Both the position numbers and the translations under genes were made by a program. The notes below the pieces were generated by a model. It did no database searches. It worked only from the letters and a program-made list of their open reading frames with translations, and had not been told where the DNA came from. Of a stretch of DNA of 64,000 nucleotides, positions 16,305 to 25,135 are shown one piece after another. Each line of letters starts with the position of its first letter. The stretch's first letter is position 1. Origin of the DNA: Mesobacillus boroniphilus (GTDB lineage Bacteria > Bacillota > Bacilli > Bacillales > Cytobacillaceae); NCBI RefSeq assembly GCF_018424685.1, contig NZ_QTKX01000001.1, positions 1,426,001 to 1,490,000 of the forward strand. The letters are read 5' to 3'.

Positions 16305-16343
16305 ACACTAAAATAGACCGCAATCTGCGGTCTATTTTAGTGT
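16305..16343. terminator. bidirectional terminator-like hairpin
   Basis: A perfect 18-bp stem (16305-16322 with 16326-16343) with a three-base loop lies between convergent DUF4023 and helicase genes. The T-rich portions are inside the stem. Confidence 0.75.
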
Positions 16344-16346
16344 ATG

Positions 16347-17924
16347 CTACCTGCTTCTTCGGTTTCTTGTACCGCTACTTTTTGCTATTCGGCCTCCAGG
16401 TGAGCTGGGGTTCCGTCTCTCTCTGCCCGTTCTTTCCTGATTAGGTTTTTCTGCAGTATTTCTTCTTCTTGTTCTTTCGTCACGCGCACCAGTTGAAGAC
16501 TTTTCCGTTCTTCTACCACCCGCACGAGAGGAACTTACTTGCTGCCCTTCAGGATAGCTTCTTCGTTCACGCTTTGATGATGGTTGTTCCCTATCTCTGC
16601 GCCCTTGACCATCGTACCGAGCTTCACGCCTGTCGTCAGCCTGTCTCCGGGAAACTGGTTCTTTTCCTATTTTTTCACCCCGGTGGTCTCTTTCGGGTTT
16701 CCTATCGTCTCGTCTTCTCGATCTGGTATTCTTTCCCTTGTAATCACCAGATCTCTGTTTGCTTTTATTGCCGGCATTGTAATCATCTGTTGGGGATTCG
16801 CCTTTTTTTGCGTTCCCCATGTTTTTCTTTTCAATTCTAATATTTAGCTCTGTTTCAATCTGATCCAACAATGGTCTATCTTTTGGCGAATAAAACGTTA
16901 ATGCAAGCCCTTCACTGCCTGCCCTGCCCGTACGGCCGATTCGATGGATGTAGCTTTCTGTATCCAGCGGGATGTCATAATTGAAAACATGTGTGACACC
17001 TTCAACATCAAGCCCCCTTGCCGCAACATCGGTAGCGATCAGATACTGGATCTTTGCCTCACGGAACTTTTTCATGACCTGTTCCCTTTTGGCCTGCGAA
17101 AGGTCTCCATGCAGTTCATCACAATTAAAATGGTTCGCTTTTAAAGCGTCATTCAGCTTGCTAACCCTTCTTTTCGTCCTGCAAAAAATCACACCTAAAA
17201 AAGGCTGATACAATCTAAGTGATTCAATTAAATCATTTTGTTTTGCCCGGTCGGTCGTACTGATGGCAACTTGCTTTATGTTTTCTAGCGGAGCCTGTGT
17301 TTTCTCAACCTGAATATATTCAGGTTTGTACATATGTTGTTTCGCTAGCCTTTTGATCTCATCAGGCATTGTCGCTGAAAAGAGCAAGGTTTGCCTTGTT
17401 TTTGGTGTCTGCTTGATTATTTCTTCAACCTCGTTCAAGAAACCGATATGAAGCATTTGATCTGCTTCATCAAGTACAAGAAAAGCGGCTTTGGAAAAAT
17501 CGACCGTTTCTCTGCGGATATGGTCAAGCAATCTTCCAGGGGTTCCAATGACAATATGGATGTTTTTCTTTAGCTTTTTGAGCTGTGATTCAACATCCTG
17601 ACCTCCATATACAGCAAGAACATTTATTCCATCTATACCCTCAATTAGTTTTTTTACTTCATGAGTAATCTGCAATGCAAGCTCTCTTGTAGGTGTAACA
17701 ATCAATGCCTGTATATTTGAGTTCTCGATATCGATTTTCTCCAGGATCGGCAGCACGAAAGCAAAAGTTTTCCCTGTACCCGTCTGTGACTGCGCTATGA
17801 CATCCCTGCCACCGAGCAATAACGGTATGGCTTTTTCCTGAATTGGTGTAGGCTCGTTAATTCCATGTTGGTTTAGCTTTTCTGCAAGCTGTTCTGATAT
17901 TCCTAAAGATCTAAAGTGATTCAA
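16347..17924 (-). CDS. DEAD-box RNA helicase with Arg-rich tail
   Basis: This ATP-dependent RNA helicase has all the DEAD-box motifs: Q motif (GINEPTPIQ), Walker A (SQTGTGKT), PTRELA, TPGR, DEAD, SAT, and HRIGRTGR. The core ends near residue 365 and is followed by about 150 residues extremely rich in Arg, Ser and Gly, likely a disordered RNA-binding tail. TTG 17924 has GCAGGG seven bases upstream and gives [11 protein letters not shown]; the longer in-frame start at 17963 lacks a site. It is in the CshA-like group used in RNA decay, ribosome assembly and cold growth in Bacillus, but which paralogue is unclear. Confidence 0.88.
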   Translation of the reverse strand: MNHFRSLGISEQLAEKLNQHGINEPTPIQEKAIPLLLGGRDVIAQSQTGTGKTFAFVLPILEKIDIENSNIQALIVTPTRELALQITHEVKKLIEGIDGINVLAVYGGQDVESQLKKLKKNIHIVIGTPGRLLDHIRRETVDFSKAAFLVLDEADQMLHIGFLNEVEEIIKQTPKTRQTLLFSATMPDEIKRLAKQHMYKPEYIQVEKTQAPLENIKQVAISTTDRAKQNDLIESLRLYQPFLGVIFCRTKRRVSKLNDALKANHFNCDELHGDLSQAKREQVMKKFREAKIQYLIATDVAARGLDVEGVTHVFNYDIPLDTESYIHRIGRTGRAGSEGLALTFYSPKDRPLLDQIETELNIRIEKKNMGNAKKGESPTDDYNAGNKSKQRSGDYKGKNTRSRRRDDRKPERDHRGEKIGKEPVSRRQADDRREARYDGQGRRDREQPSSKRERRSYPEGQQVSSSRAGGRRTEKSSTGARDERTRRRNTAEKPNQERTGRERRNPSSPGGRIAKSSGTRNRRSR

Positions 17925-18066
17925 ATTCAATCCCTGCTTTCTATAATAGGTTGGACCCACCAACCATCCTTATCATTATTGCTATTTGAGGAGGAAAATA
18001 TCAAGTGTAATATTGATTCATTTATCTAAGTCCGACTTCATACTAATCCACGCGGTCTTTATTGTC

Positions 18067-18180
18067 ATGAGAACCTTTCTATCGGAAACTCTCATGGTTT
18101 TTCCTTCAAAAGGTGTTCGTTAGAAGCTCTCTATTGGAGAATCGCAAGGCTTTTTCATCAAAAAGTATCCGTTAGAACAC
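18067..18180. repeat. two degenerate tandem copies of a ~55-bp unit
   Basis: The region between the helicase and the next gene (17925-18308) has no convincing gene. It contains two imperfect copies of a unit running from CTCTATTGGAGA or CTTTCTATCGGAAA through a TTTTTC-rich centre to CGTTAGAA. Internal short inverted repeats could fold. The function is unknown. Confidence 0.45.
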
Positions 18181-18308
18181 TTTGAAAATTTCTTCCCCGC
18201 TATCTATCTTGGGTCATGCTCTTTCTGATTGGGTAAAATAATAATATGTGGATTTTCACTTTTGCCTGTGGTACGATTTACTAATTGAAGAATAGGAAGT
18301 GATTATAA

Positions 18309-18683
18309 GTGATTAAGATTGAACTACCAGCACCAGACGTAGTCATTACACGGAGCAAGCAATTAGGAGAAAAGGTTGAAGCGGTCATCAGCAGTGAATA
18401 TGGTTTTACTGATTACCACCGGATCCCAAGGGATAAAGGCGGAATCATCTTATTTTTCAACGCCGATGATGAATTGATGTTTGTAGGGAAAGCACGCAAG
18501 CTCAGACCTCGCGTTAAAAAACATTTCGAGGATAATGTTTCCCCTATTAAAAACCATCGTCATGAAGTTAACAAGATTGCTGTCATTACCGTGATAGATC
18601 CGATAGACAGAGAAATTTATGAAACCTATGCAATCAACACACTTAAAGCTAAGTATAATATCGATAAGGTATTTTATAAATAA
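18309..18683 (+). CDS. UvrC-like GIY-YIG-fold nuclease-related protein (YurQ-like)
   Basis: The 124-residue protein has a GIY-YIG-like core with altered signature: GGIILFFNADDELMFVGKAR aligns with the GIY...YIGK(A)..L region of UvrC. Then LRPRVKKHF follows, with EIYETYAINTLKAKYNIDK at the end giving the Glu/Asn-rich helix. It resembles B. subtilis YurQ, annotated as excinuclease-like. As both tyrosines of the GIY-YIG motif are replaced, nuclease activity is uncertain. The GTG start has AGGAAGTG upstream. A strong terminator separates it from convergent desR. Confidence 0.65.
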   Translation: MIKIELPAPDVVITRSKQLGEKVEAVISSEYGFTDYHRIPRDKGGIILFFNADDELMFVGKARKLRPRVKKHFEDNVSPIKNHRHEVNKIAVITVIDPIDREIYETYAINTLKAKYNIDKVFYK

Positions 18684-18708
18684 GAAGAGCCTGTTTTAGG
18701 CTCTTCTT
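18682..18708. terminator. terminator between yurQ-like gene and desR
   Basis: A perfect 11-bp stem (18682-18692 with 18698-18708) with a TTTT-containing loop, spanning the gap between two convergent stop codons. Confidence 0.85.
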
Positions 18709-19307
18709 TACTTAAACCATCCTTTTTCCTTTGATTGAGTGATTGCTTCTATCCTGTTAGTAACTTGAAGCTTATCTAGGATCGTTGAAATATAATTTCT
18801 TACGGTGCCTGTCGTAATACTTAACTGCCCTGCGATTTCCTTCGTATTTTTTCCATCGGCGACAAGCTCGAGTACTTCCATTTCCCGGTCAGTCAGAGGA
18901 TTTTCTTCACTGTATACATCGTCCATTAGTTCGGGTGCGTAAACGCGCCTGCCCCCCATCACGCTGCGAATCGAGCTTGCAAGCTCCTCAGATGGACTAT
19001 CCTTTAGCAAATACCCGCTCACACCAGCTTTCAGCGCTCGCTGAAAATATCCAGAACGTGCAAAAGTTGTTAAAATAATCACCTTGCAGCCTAGCCCTTT
19101 CAATTCTTCCGCTGCTTCCAGTCCTGTTTTACCAGGCATTTCAATATCCATTACGCATACGTCCGGCTTAAGCTCATTCGCAAGAGCGACAGCTTCCTCT
19201 CCGTTGCTCGCCTTTCCTACAACTTCCATATCATCCTCAAGACTCAACAGGGAGCCTAATGCTCCCAACAGCATGCGCTGGTCCTCCGCTATGACAATCC
19301 GAATCAT
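18708..19307 (-). CDS. desR: response regulator DesR (LuxR/NarL type)
   Basis: DesR is the cold-response regulator that activates des when phosphorylated by DesK. The receiver domain has the acidic pocket (AED near residues 7-9), the phospho-acceptor D54 in CVMDIEMPG, and K in LLKDSPSEEL. The C-terminal LuxR-type helix-turn-helix is LTDREMEVLELVADGKNTKE followed by IAGQLSITTGTVRNYISTIL. The 199-residue length and D54 match B. subtilis DesR. The desK stop and desR start overlap by four bases, so the pair is translationally coupled. Confidence 0.93.
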   Translation of the reverse strand: MIRIVIAEDQRMLLGALGSLLSLEDDMEVVGKASNGEEAVALANELKPDVCVMDIEMPGKTGLEAAEELKGLGCKVIILTTFARSGYFQRALKAGVSGYLLKDSPSEELASSIRSVMGGRRVYAPELMDDVYSEENPLTDREMEVLELVADGKNTKEIAGQLSITTGTVRNYISTILDKLQVTNRIEAITQSKEKGWFK

Positions 19308-20443
19308 ATCAGGTCCTCCCTGTCACTTTGTTTTAATACCTTTGGTATCTTGATTAATAGAGTCGTACCGTTTTCAGAAAAAATCTCTAGGGTTCCATTC
19401 ACGAATTCAAGTCGTTCCCTCATGCCCTGAAGTCCGCTCCCTTTATATAAGTCCTCATCTGTTATATTTCCAACTCCATTGTCACTTACTTCAGCAAACA
19501 GTTCTTTTGCCGTTTGTTTAATGGAAATGCTGCATGTTGATGCCTTACTATGCTTGACTACATTCGTAACAGCTTCTTTTAAACACATGCTTAGGATATT
19601 CTCTGAGAGCAAGGAAACATTGTTGATATTAAAGTCCTCTTCATTGCCGATAAACTTGATTTCAGCTGCTTTTAAAATCTGTCTGACATGTACTAGTTCA
19701 TCCCGGACCCGGATACCCCGCATTTCGGCAACCATCTTTCTTACTTCATTAAGTGCAGTCCTTGCCGTCTGCTGGACATCCTTCAATTCTTCTTTTGCCA
19801 ATTCGGAATCTTTATTGATTAATTTCCGTGCTAAGTCACTTTTCAATCCTATCAGAGAAAGTTTTTGACCGAGGGTATCATGTAAATCTCGGGCAATCCT
19901 TTGTCTCTCTTCCAATTTAACCAACTCTGAAATCCGTTTGTTCGCATCCTCGAGTTTCTCTTCAAGCTCTCCTCTTTCATTTCTGTTATGGATACTAAAC
20001 GGCAGTAATATGGCACCGATCCACACAATCACAATGATTGGCAGCTGCCTGATGAAAAAGTCCTCCTTAAGGACAATTTCAAAGTTAATGACGATCGATG
20101 TCCCTACAAGATGGATGAAATACAGTACAAGGAAGGGAATCCGGTCTTTAATATTCCCAATAAAATATGCGATAAAAAAAGCGAAATATATGTAACTGAA
20201 CAGACTTGTTGACGCTATGGAAATACCTATTAAAATGCAAGTCCATAGATATACCGTCCATCCTTTTGAGACAAAGGCCACCCAGTATACGAGAAAGAAC
20301 AAAAGAGTCAGGATGATACCGACAACTTTGCCGACCGTCGTTGGAAGCTGCCATATGAAGTAAAAAGGCAATATTCCAAGGATCGTCCAAATGTATGGCG
20401 AAATCCCGGTACTTCTAAGTGAATTGAAAAACTTTTTAATCAT
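19304..20443 (-). CDS. desK: sensor histidine kinase DesK
   Basis: DesK senses membrane thickness and order through about five N-terminal membrane helices (residues 15-150) and controls DesR. The HisKA_3 helix reads ERQRIARDLHDTLGQKL, placing the phospho-acceptor at H188, exactly as in B. subtilis DesK. The ATP domain has CLKEAVTNVVKHSK (N box) and SDNGVGN, with GSGLQGMRERLE (G2). I chose the ATG at 20443, which has GAGG upstream and gives the H188 numbering; an in-frame start at 20467 is unsupported. Confidence 0.93.
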   Translation of the reverse strand: MIKKFFNSLRSTGISPYIWTILGILPFYFIWQLPTTVGKVVGIILTLLFFLVYWVAFVSKGWTVYLWTCILIGISIASTSLFSYIYFAFFIAYFIGNIKDRIPFLVLYFIHLVGTSIVINFEIVLKEDFFIRQLPIIVIVWIGAILLPFSIHNRNERGELEEKLEDANKRISELVKLEERQRIARDLHDTLGQKLSLIGLKSDLARKLINKDSELAKEELKDVQQTARTALNEVRKMVAEMRGIRVRDELVHVRQILKAAEIKFIGNEEDFNINNVSLLSENILSMCLKEAVTNVVKHSKASTCSISIKQTAKELFAEVSDNGVGNITDEDLYKGSGLQGMRERLEFVNGTLEIFSENGTTLLIKIPKVLKQSDREDLI

Positions 20444-20516
20444 ATCAAAACCTCTGCTTTTATACATATCTGCTTTTATTTTAACATAAGAAAAATTTGT
20501 CAGCTTACAAAAAATT

Positions 20517-20560
20517 ACTCCCCTTATTCCAGGAGAAATACGTCCTGATTCAAGGGGAGT
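20517..20560 (-). terminator. des terminator (partial read-through to desKR likely)
   Basis: A long stem with 9-bp outer arms (20517-20525 with 20552-20560), further pairing inward, and a T-rich run on the reverse strand. It lies just after des and before desK. In B. subtilis too, des is transcribed at far higher level than desKR. Confidence 0.85.
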
Positions 20561-20566
20561 TCAATG

Positions 20567-21601
20567 TTATAGTTCAGGCTTCGTTTGAGGCGTCAATTTG
20601 CTGTTTTGCTTATATACTTTCATTTCCTTGAAGCTGATAAACTGCTTATTTTGTTCATCCCATAAACGGAATTTCAGTGAAGTCAAGCTTGTAGAAAGTG
20701 TTATTGTCGGCACATTCTGCAAAGGCTTCGTATTCTTGTGAACCTCTTCAAGCTTATAGTTTGGAACCCTTGGGCTTAAATGGTGAACATGGTGGTAGCC
20801 GATGTTGCCAGTAATCCACTGGAGCACCTTAGGCAACTGATAATAAGAACTTCCTTCTACCGCAGCTCTTACGTATTCCCAATCCTTATCAGCTTCAAAG
20901 TAAGAATCTTCGAATGTATGCTGTACATAGAACAGCCAAATGCCGAACATTCCAGCAATGAAGAAGATTGGACCTTCAACCATTACAAATGCCTTCCAGC
21001 CAATTGCCCAAATCATAAGACCAGAAATTCCGAAAATCAACACATTCGTTAAATAAGTGTTCATGCGCTCCTTCATCCTTGCACCTTTCCGGTTGAAACG
21101 GTTCGTGATTAGAACAATATAAATCGGACCCAATACAAACATCACAAATGGATTACGGTACATTCTGTATGCAAGCTTCTGCCACATCGGTGCTGCCATG
21201 TATTCGTCAACTGTCAATACCCATATGTCTCCTGTTCCACGCTTGTCCAAATTACTGCTTGTTGCGTGGTGAACAGAATGTTCATGGCCCCACTGGCTAT
21301 ATGGGAACAATGTCAAAACTCCAGTAAGCGTACCAACCACTTTGTTGGCTGTACGGTTTTTGAAGAATGAATGGTGCGTACAGTCATGGAAGATAATGAA
21401 GATCCTGATCATGAAACCGGCGGCGAAAACTGCGATTCCCAGTGTTAATAAATAGGAAATCTCAATGCTTTGAAAGGCCAGAAACCATAAAACCAAAAAT
21501 GGAATGATCGTATTGATTATTTGAATGATACTATCTTTAGTGTTTGAGCTTTCATAAGGGGCGACCTGTTTTCTAAGTTCTTTTGCATTGTGAGTTGCCA
21601 T
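20567..21601 (-). CDS. des: acyl-lipid desaturase (Des)
   Basis: This integral membrane desaturase introduces a cis double bond into acyl chains of existing phospholipids on cooling, restoring fluidity. The three histidine boxes that bind the di-iron centre are complete: H72-DCT-HH77, HEHSVHH (106-112) and HHVHH (270-274). Four or more membrane segments surround them. The length of 344 residues matches the Bacillus delta-5 desaturase (352). It leads the des-desK-desR region and has a candidate DesR-activated promoter. Confidence 0.93.
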   Translation of the reverse strand: MATHNAKELRKQVAPYESSNTKDSIIQIINTIIPFLVLWFLAFQSIEISYLLTLGIAVFAAGFMIRIFIIFHDCTHHSFFKNRTANKVVGTLTGVLTLFPYSQWGHEHSVHHATSSNLDKRGTGDIWVLTVDEYMAAPMWQKLAYRMYRNPFVMFVLGPIYIVLITNRFNRKGARMKERMNTYLTNVLIFGISGLMIWAIGWKAFVMVEGPIFFIAGMFGIWLFYVQHTFEDSYFEADKDWEYVRAAVEGSSYYQLPKVLQWITGNIGYHHVHHLSPRVPNYKLEEVHKNTKPLQNVPTITLSTSLTSLKFRLWDEQNKQFISFKEMKVYKQNSKLTPQTKPEL

Positions 21602-21641
21602 CTTGTTATAAATTCCCCTTTCGGATTTGTTAGTTACACAA

Positions 21642-21707
21642 ATTATAAATAAGGGAAAAGATTCTGTGCAGTAGCAGGTGTCATGTATGACACATGATAA
21701 ATGTCAT
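21642..21707 (-). promoter_or_regulatory. des promoter with DesR operator
   Basis: On the reverse strand a TATAAT -10 box lies at 21642-21647 with no good -35, as expected for an activator-dependent promoter. Upstream at 21678-21693 is the inverted repeat GTGTCAT-N2-ATGACAC, and a third half-site TGTCAT at 21702-21707. With transcription starting near 21635, these cover about -43 to -72, within the known DesR footprint region of B. subtilis. Confidence 0.72.
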
Positions 21708-21709
21708 GT

Positions 21710-21989
21710 TTCGATAAAATTCTTCATAAAAACATTGATTTATCAACGTTTACTCTTATGACCAGGTAATAAAATTTGTTGTAATTTTTTTTACTTCTTG
21801 CAACCATCTCCATAAAATAAGAGGGATTAGCGGTTAAAGTTTTCTAAACGGCCAAACCTCCTTTTAATAATAAACGTATTTTTGGACCAAAAATTACCCG
21901 CCACATACGAACGCAAAAAACAATGTTATTCAAATAACCTCCATTAACATTACTTGTTATAAATCATTAAATCTTTGAGAGATTGTTTC
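21710..21989. other. intergenic region without recognised gene
   Basis: This AT-rich stretch lies between the des promoter and the end of the next reverse gene. A perfect AAAGGAGG occurs on the reverse strand near 21860, but the only frame after it closes at once. I see no other feature. Confidence 0.5.
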
Positions 21990-22238
21990 TCACCTGAGTG
22001 AATATTCATCCAACCATTCAAAATATGCACCCTCATTACTTGAGGTTGCTATGATCTCCTTCAATGTAGGGGGATAAGGATTGGTCCTCATATGCAGGGC
22101 CAGTTTCTTTAACACAATGCTGTAATCCATTGACTCACATTTGGCCATCCAACTAAGAATTGTTTCACTTTTCAATGTTACAAGCGGATATACTTTTTCA
22201 ATCAGATTCAGGACCTTGTATGTGTCAATCTTCGTCAT
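21990..22238 (-). CDS. replicative helicase loader/inhibitor-like protein (G39P-like, PF11417)
   Basis: The 82-residue helical protein resembles the N-terminal domain of phage G39P: YKVLNLIEKVYPLVTLKSET, then a W in ILSWMAKCESMDYSIVLKKL, and RTNPYPPTLKEI. G39P of phage SPP1 binds the replicative helicase and loads or inhibits it. AGGAG seven bases before ATG 22238 sets the start; an in-frame codon at 22256 is less good. No other phage genes surround it, so it is an orphan, perhaps a domesticated prophage gene. Assignment is moderate. Confidence 0.55.
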   Translation of the reverse strand: MTKIDTYKVLNLIEKVYPLVTLKSETILSWMAKCESMDYSIVLKKLALHMRTNPYPPTLKEIIATSSNEGAYFEWLDEYSLR

Positions 22239-22373
22239 ATGCTTGCTCCTTTTCATGGAAATTCCACAGTATTAGATTTTTTCCATGTTTGCTAGAAAGA
22301 TACATTCGATCATGTTCAAAATAATCTTTTACCTGTAAAATTATTTAAAAAGACGTTTAAGAAGGTGAAGTTT

Positions 22374-23204
22374 TTGAAAACTGCGATAGTAACAGGTTCC
22401 TCGAGCGGGTTTGGTGAATTGATCGCCATCGAATTAGCTAAATCAGGTTATACTGTGGTCGCCACGATGCGGAACCTCCAGAAAAAAGGTTCTTTGCTGA
22501 AAGCAGCAGCTGCTGAAAGTGTGACAGATAAGATTACTGTTTTTCCATTAGATGTAACGCTGCAAGATTCAATCGAAGAATTTAAAGACTTTGTGGGATC
22601 TCTTGTTTCTGTTGAATTGTTAGTAAACAATGCTGGTTATGCTCAGGGCGGCTTTTGCGAGGAACTGTCAGTAGATGAGTATCGAAAACAATTCGAAACG
22701 AACTTTTTTGGCGTTATTGCTGTCACCCAGGCTCTCCTCCCCTCCATGCGCAAGCAGGAATCAGGTAAAATCATAAATATGAGCAGCATTAGCGGAAGAT
22801 TTGGATTCCCAGGATTGTCTGCATATGTTGCATCGAAATATGCGCTTGAAGGATACAGTGAAAGTTTAAGGCTCGAGCTAAAGCCTTTTGGAATTGACGT
22901 CGTACTTGTCGAGCCGGGTTCCTACAGGACAAACATTTGGCAAAGTATAGATAATATTTCTATACAGGAGGATTCACCCTATGAAAAATCCATGGCTGCC
23001 ATATTGAATGAAATGAAAAGCAGTGAAGCTTCCTACGGAGACCCCCGGGACGTCGCTAAACTCATTACAAAAATCGCTACCTCAGCCAGCGAACCTGACT
23101 TAAGGTACCCCATAGGAAAAGGCGTAAAGAATATGATACGTCTGAAAAATCTATTACCCTGGAAAGCGATTGAGAAAATGGTCATAAATAAGCTGAAAAT
23201 TTAA
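22374..23204 (+). CDS. SDR family oxidoreductase (YusZ-like)
   Basis: A classical short-chain dehydrogenase of about 276 residues. The nucleotide loop is VTGSSSGFGE, the mid motif NNAGYAQGG, and the catalytic set SSISG with YVASK. The GFGE loop and C-terminal extension (about residues 190-276) are typical of the YusZ / retinol-dehydrogenase-like group. GAAGGTG before TTG 22374 supports that start over GTG 22365. The substrate is unknown. It ends before a bidirectional terminator, after about 130 bases with nothing recognisable. Confidence 0.82.
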   Translation: MKTAIVTGSSSGFGELIAIELAKSGYTVVATMRNLQKKGSLLKAAAAESVTDKITVFPLDVTLQDSIEEFKDFVGSLVSVELLVNNAGYAQGGFCEELSVDEYRKQFETNFFGVIAVTQALLPSMRKQESGKIINMSSISGRFGFPGLSAYVASKYALEGYSESLRLELKPFGIDVVLVEPGSYRTNIWQSIDNISIQEDSPYEKSMAAILNEMKSSEASYGDPRDVAKLITKIATSASEPDLRYPIGKGVKNMIRLKNLLPWKAIEKMVINKLKI

Positions 23205-23338
23205 CCGCATATACTTTTATAAAAAAAGAACTTTTGGCGAATATGGAAAGTACGCCAAATCGGATTTCAAGCGAAAGAAAAGCCTGACGTTAAAGCAGAT
23301 TAGCCAGAACCTACTTTGGGAAAGTTTAGGAAGTAAAT

Positions 23339-23374
23339 AAAAAGGTGCTCGATCAATAGATCGGGCACCTTTTT
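23339..23374. terminator. bidirectional terminator
   Basis: A long stem with AAAAAGGTGC and GCACCTTTTT arms (23339-23348 with 23365-23374) and inner GATC pairing. It lies between the convergent SDR gene and the transporter gene of the queuosine operon. Confidence 0.85.
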
Positions 23375-23377
23375 ATC

Positions 23378-23920
23378 CTAGTTTGACATTGCTTTATTAT
23401 TGAAAATATTATTGATAGGGTTAAGCAGCATCGCGCCAATTCCCTGAATGATGGTTTTTACGATTACCTGGCCTAAAATCGCAGCGGGAACAGCTTCCCA
23501 TGGAAGGAAGTTTGCTCCTAGCGGACTTAATCCAATCACGACAAATATGACTGAATCCAGAAGGCCGCCAACTAATCCGCTGTAAAAAATTCTCCAGCTC
23601 ATTGGAAGCTTTAGTCTTGTGTAAATTTCAGTATCGGTCGTTTCAGCAACAGCGAAGCTCATTGCCGAAGCAAAGACGATCCACATTGTATCTCCAAGAA
23701 TAAAAGAAACGATTGCTGACAGAATGAGTGCCAAACCAATAAACATATAAGTCTTCGCACGGCCGTACTTATTCTGGACAAGGTCCCGGAAAATGAATGT
23801 GGCCCCTATCAATAATGTCCCCATAGGCACAATGAACATGCCAAATTGAAGTGGCGCAAGCGCCGCTGTAATCACATTGGCAGTAACAATTGAAATTAAG
23901 TATAAAAAGATTCTCATCAT
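23378..23920 (-). CDS. VUT family queuosine-precursor transporter (YhhQ-like)
   Basis: The 180-residue protein has about six membrane segments and the family hallmark IFRDLVQNKYGRAKTYMFIG near residue 45. Further conserved parts are AMSFAVAETTDTEIYTRLK and YSGLVGGLLDS. YhhQ-type proteins import preQ0 and preQ1. It is the last gene of the riboswitch-controlled operon, 15 bases after queE, so uptake of a queuosine precursor is well supported by context. Two adjacent ATGs follow AGGAGG; the second (23917) has better spacing. Confidence 0.85.
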   Translation of the reverse strand: MMRIFLYLISIVTANVITAALAPLQFGMFIVPMGTLLIGATFIFRDLVQNKYGRAKTYMFIGLALILSAIVSFILGDTMWIVFASAMSFAVAETTDTEIYTRLKLPMSWRIFYSGLVGGLLDSVIFVVIGLSPLGANFLPWEAVPAAILGQVIVKTIIQGIGAMLLNPINNIFNNKAMSN

Positions 23921-23935
23921 TTACCTCCTGTTAGT

Positions 23936-24664
23936 CTAAACTCCTCTTTTATTTCCCCAAACATAGACATGAAGCTGTGGAAGTACTCTGACATTGTTCA
24001 TTTCCATGTCAGAAACAACCTTATTAATCAGCCATTCATACTTATCGACCAACGATGACATTAGGTTCATCTGGTCTTCTGTTGCAATATCGTCATTTCC
24101 TACCTGTAAAAAAAACGGTAATTCTGGATAGCGCTGATGAATCAGTTTGGCAAATTCATAATCAACTGCATCAAAAACGACTATTTTAAGGCTGGCGTTT
24201 TTTAAAGAACCGTTCTCTTTCAGACCATTTACGATTTGGTCTAAAACCTCAAAATCTGTTTTCATTCCTGAACTTGGCGGTTTTGGGGACAAGGTCAGTG
24301 CATCAATTTTCAAGAACCACTCCTGCCATTTGCTGCCTTGAGTCTCCAGGCATATGCTGATCTTGTTTTCCTTTAGTAATTCAATCAGTCCAGATAGGTT
24401 TTTCAGGAGAGCAGGATTTCCACCTGAGATGGTAACATATGAAAAACCATCTCCAGCCAACGCTCTCATTTCACTCCAGATTTCATCAGCATCCATTTGC
24501 CGGACCAAGTCTTTTCCAGAACCGTCCCATGTAAATGATGAGTCACACCAGGCACAGGAATAGTCACATCCTGCCGTTCGAACAAACATTGTCTTTTGTC
24601 CGATGACCATTCCCTCTCCCTGAATTGTCGGTCCGAAAATTTCCATCACGGGAATCTTACTCAA
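23936..24664 (-). CDS. queE: 7-carboxy-7-deazaguanine synthase
   Basis: QueE is a radical SAM enzyme that turns 6-carboxytetrahydropterin into 7-carboxy-7-deazaguanine. The cluster-binding cysteines C33, C37 and C40 lie in TAGCDYSCAWCDSSF, a CxxxCxxC motif. IFGPTIQGEG near the N-terminus binds substrate, and VTISGGNPALL is the SAM-binding GGNP region. I start at TTG 24664, which overlaps the queD stop by eight bases and has GGAG upstream; an in-frame ATG at 24694 would lie further inside queD. Confidence 0.93.
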   Translation of the reverse strand: MSKIPVMEIFGPTIQGEGMVIGQKTMFVRTAGCDYSCAWCDSSFTWDGSGKDLVRQMDADEIWSEMRALAGDGFSYVTISGGNPALLKNLSGLIELLKENKISICLETQGSKWQEWFLKIDALTLSPKPPSSGMKTDFEVLDQIVNGLKENGSLKNASLKIVVFDAVDYEFAKLIHQRYPELPFFLQVGNDDIATEDQMNLMSSLVDKYEWLINKVVSDMEMNNVRVLPQLHVYVWGNKRGV

Positions 24665-25133
24665 TCTCCATCCACTCCCGTCTAGCTTCAGCATAGCTTG
24701 TAGGAGTTTCGTAGAGTTTCACAAACTCGACCCTTGCACCGTCGTATAAATGCTGTCTAATTGCCAGGGCTTCAGCCATTTTTTCATAAATCCAGACAAC
24801 CATGTTTTCAGCTGTTGTATTCATCGGCGGCAATGTTTCATTCAAATATTTGTGATCAAGATATATTTCTATTTCTGATTTCCAGATATCCTTTATGTCC
24901 CCAAAATCAATCATTAATCCTCGGTCATCGACAAAACCACTCAGGCCGAAAATGACTTTATAAGTATGGCCGTGGAGGTTTTTGCATTTACCTTCATAGT
25001 TATGGAGATGGTGTGCGGCGTCGAAGGTGAATTCCTTGCTGACTAGGACACGTTTTGAATGATATTTAAGTTGTTCCTTGTTTATATCCTGATCTATCTT
25101 TTGAAGCTGTTCTACGATGCGAAATCCGAACAT
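24657..25133 (-). CDS. queD: 6-carboxy-5,6,7,8-tetrahydropterin synthase
   Basis: QueD converts dihydroneopterin triphosphate to 6-carboxytetrahydropterin. Zinc ligands and active-site residues are in TFDAAHHLHNYEGKCKNLHG followed by HTYKV. Further conserved regions are MIDFGDIK, LDHKYLNE and PTSYAEARREW. The N-terminal extension of about 30 residues before FTFDAAHH is also present in the B. subtilis protein. The start is two bases after the queC stop and queE overlaps its end, indicating a tightly coupled operon. Confidence 0.93.
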   Translation of the reverse strand: MFGFRIVEQLQKIDQDINKEQLKYHSKRVLVSKEFTFDAAHHLHNYEGKCKNLHGHTYKVIFGLSGFVDDRGLMIDFGDIKDIWKSEIEIYLDHKYLNETLPPMNTTAENMVVWIYEKMAEALAIRQHLYDGARVEFVKLYETPTSYAEARREWMEIE

Positions 25134-25135
25134 GT

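Noticed and set aside
16469..16847. Long forward frames opposite the helicase tail
   Set aside because: They arise from the Arg/Gly/Ser-rich codons of the reverse-strand gene; composition is unnatural and no ribosome site precedes them.
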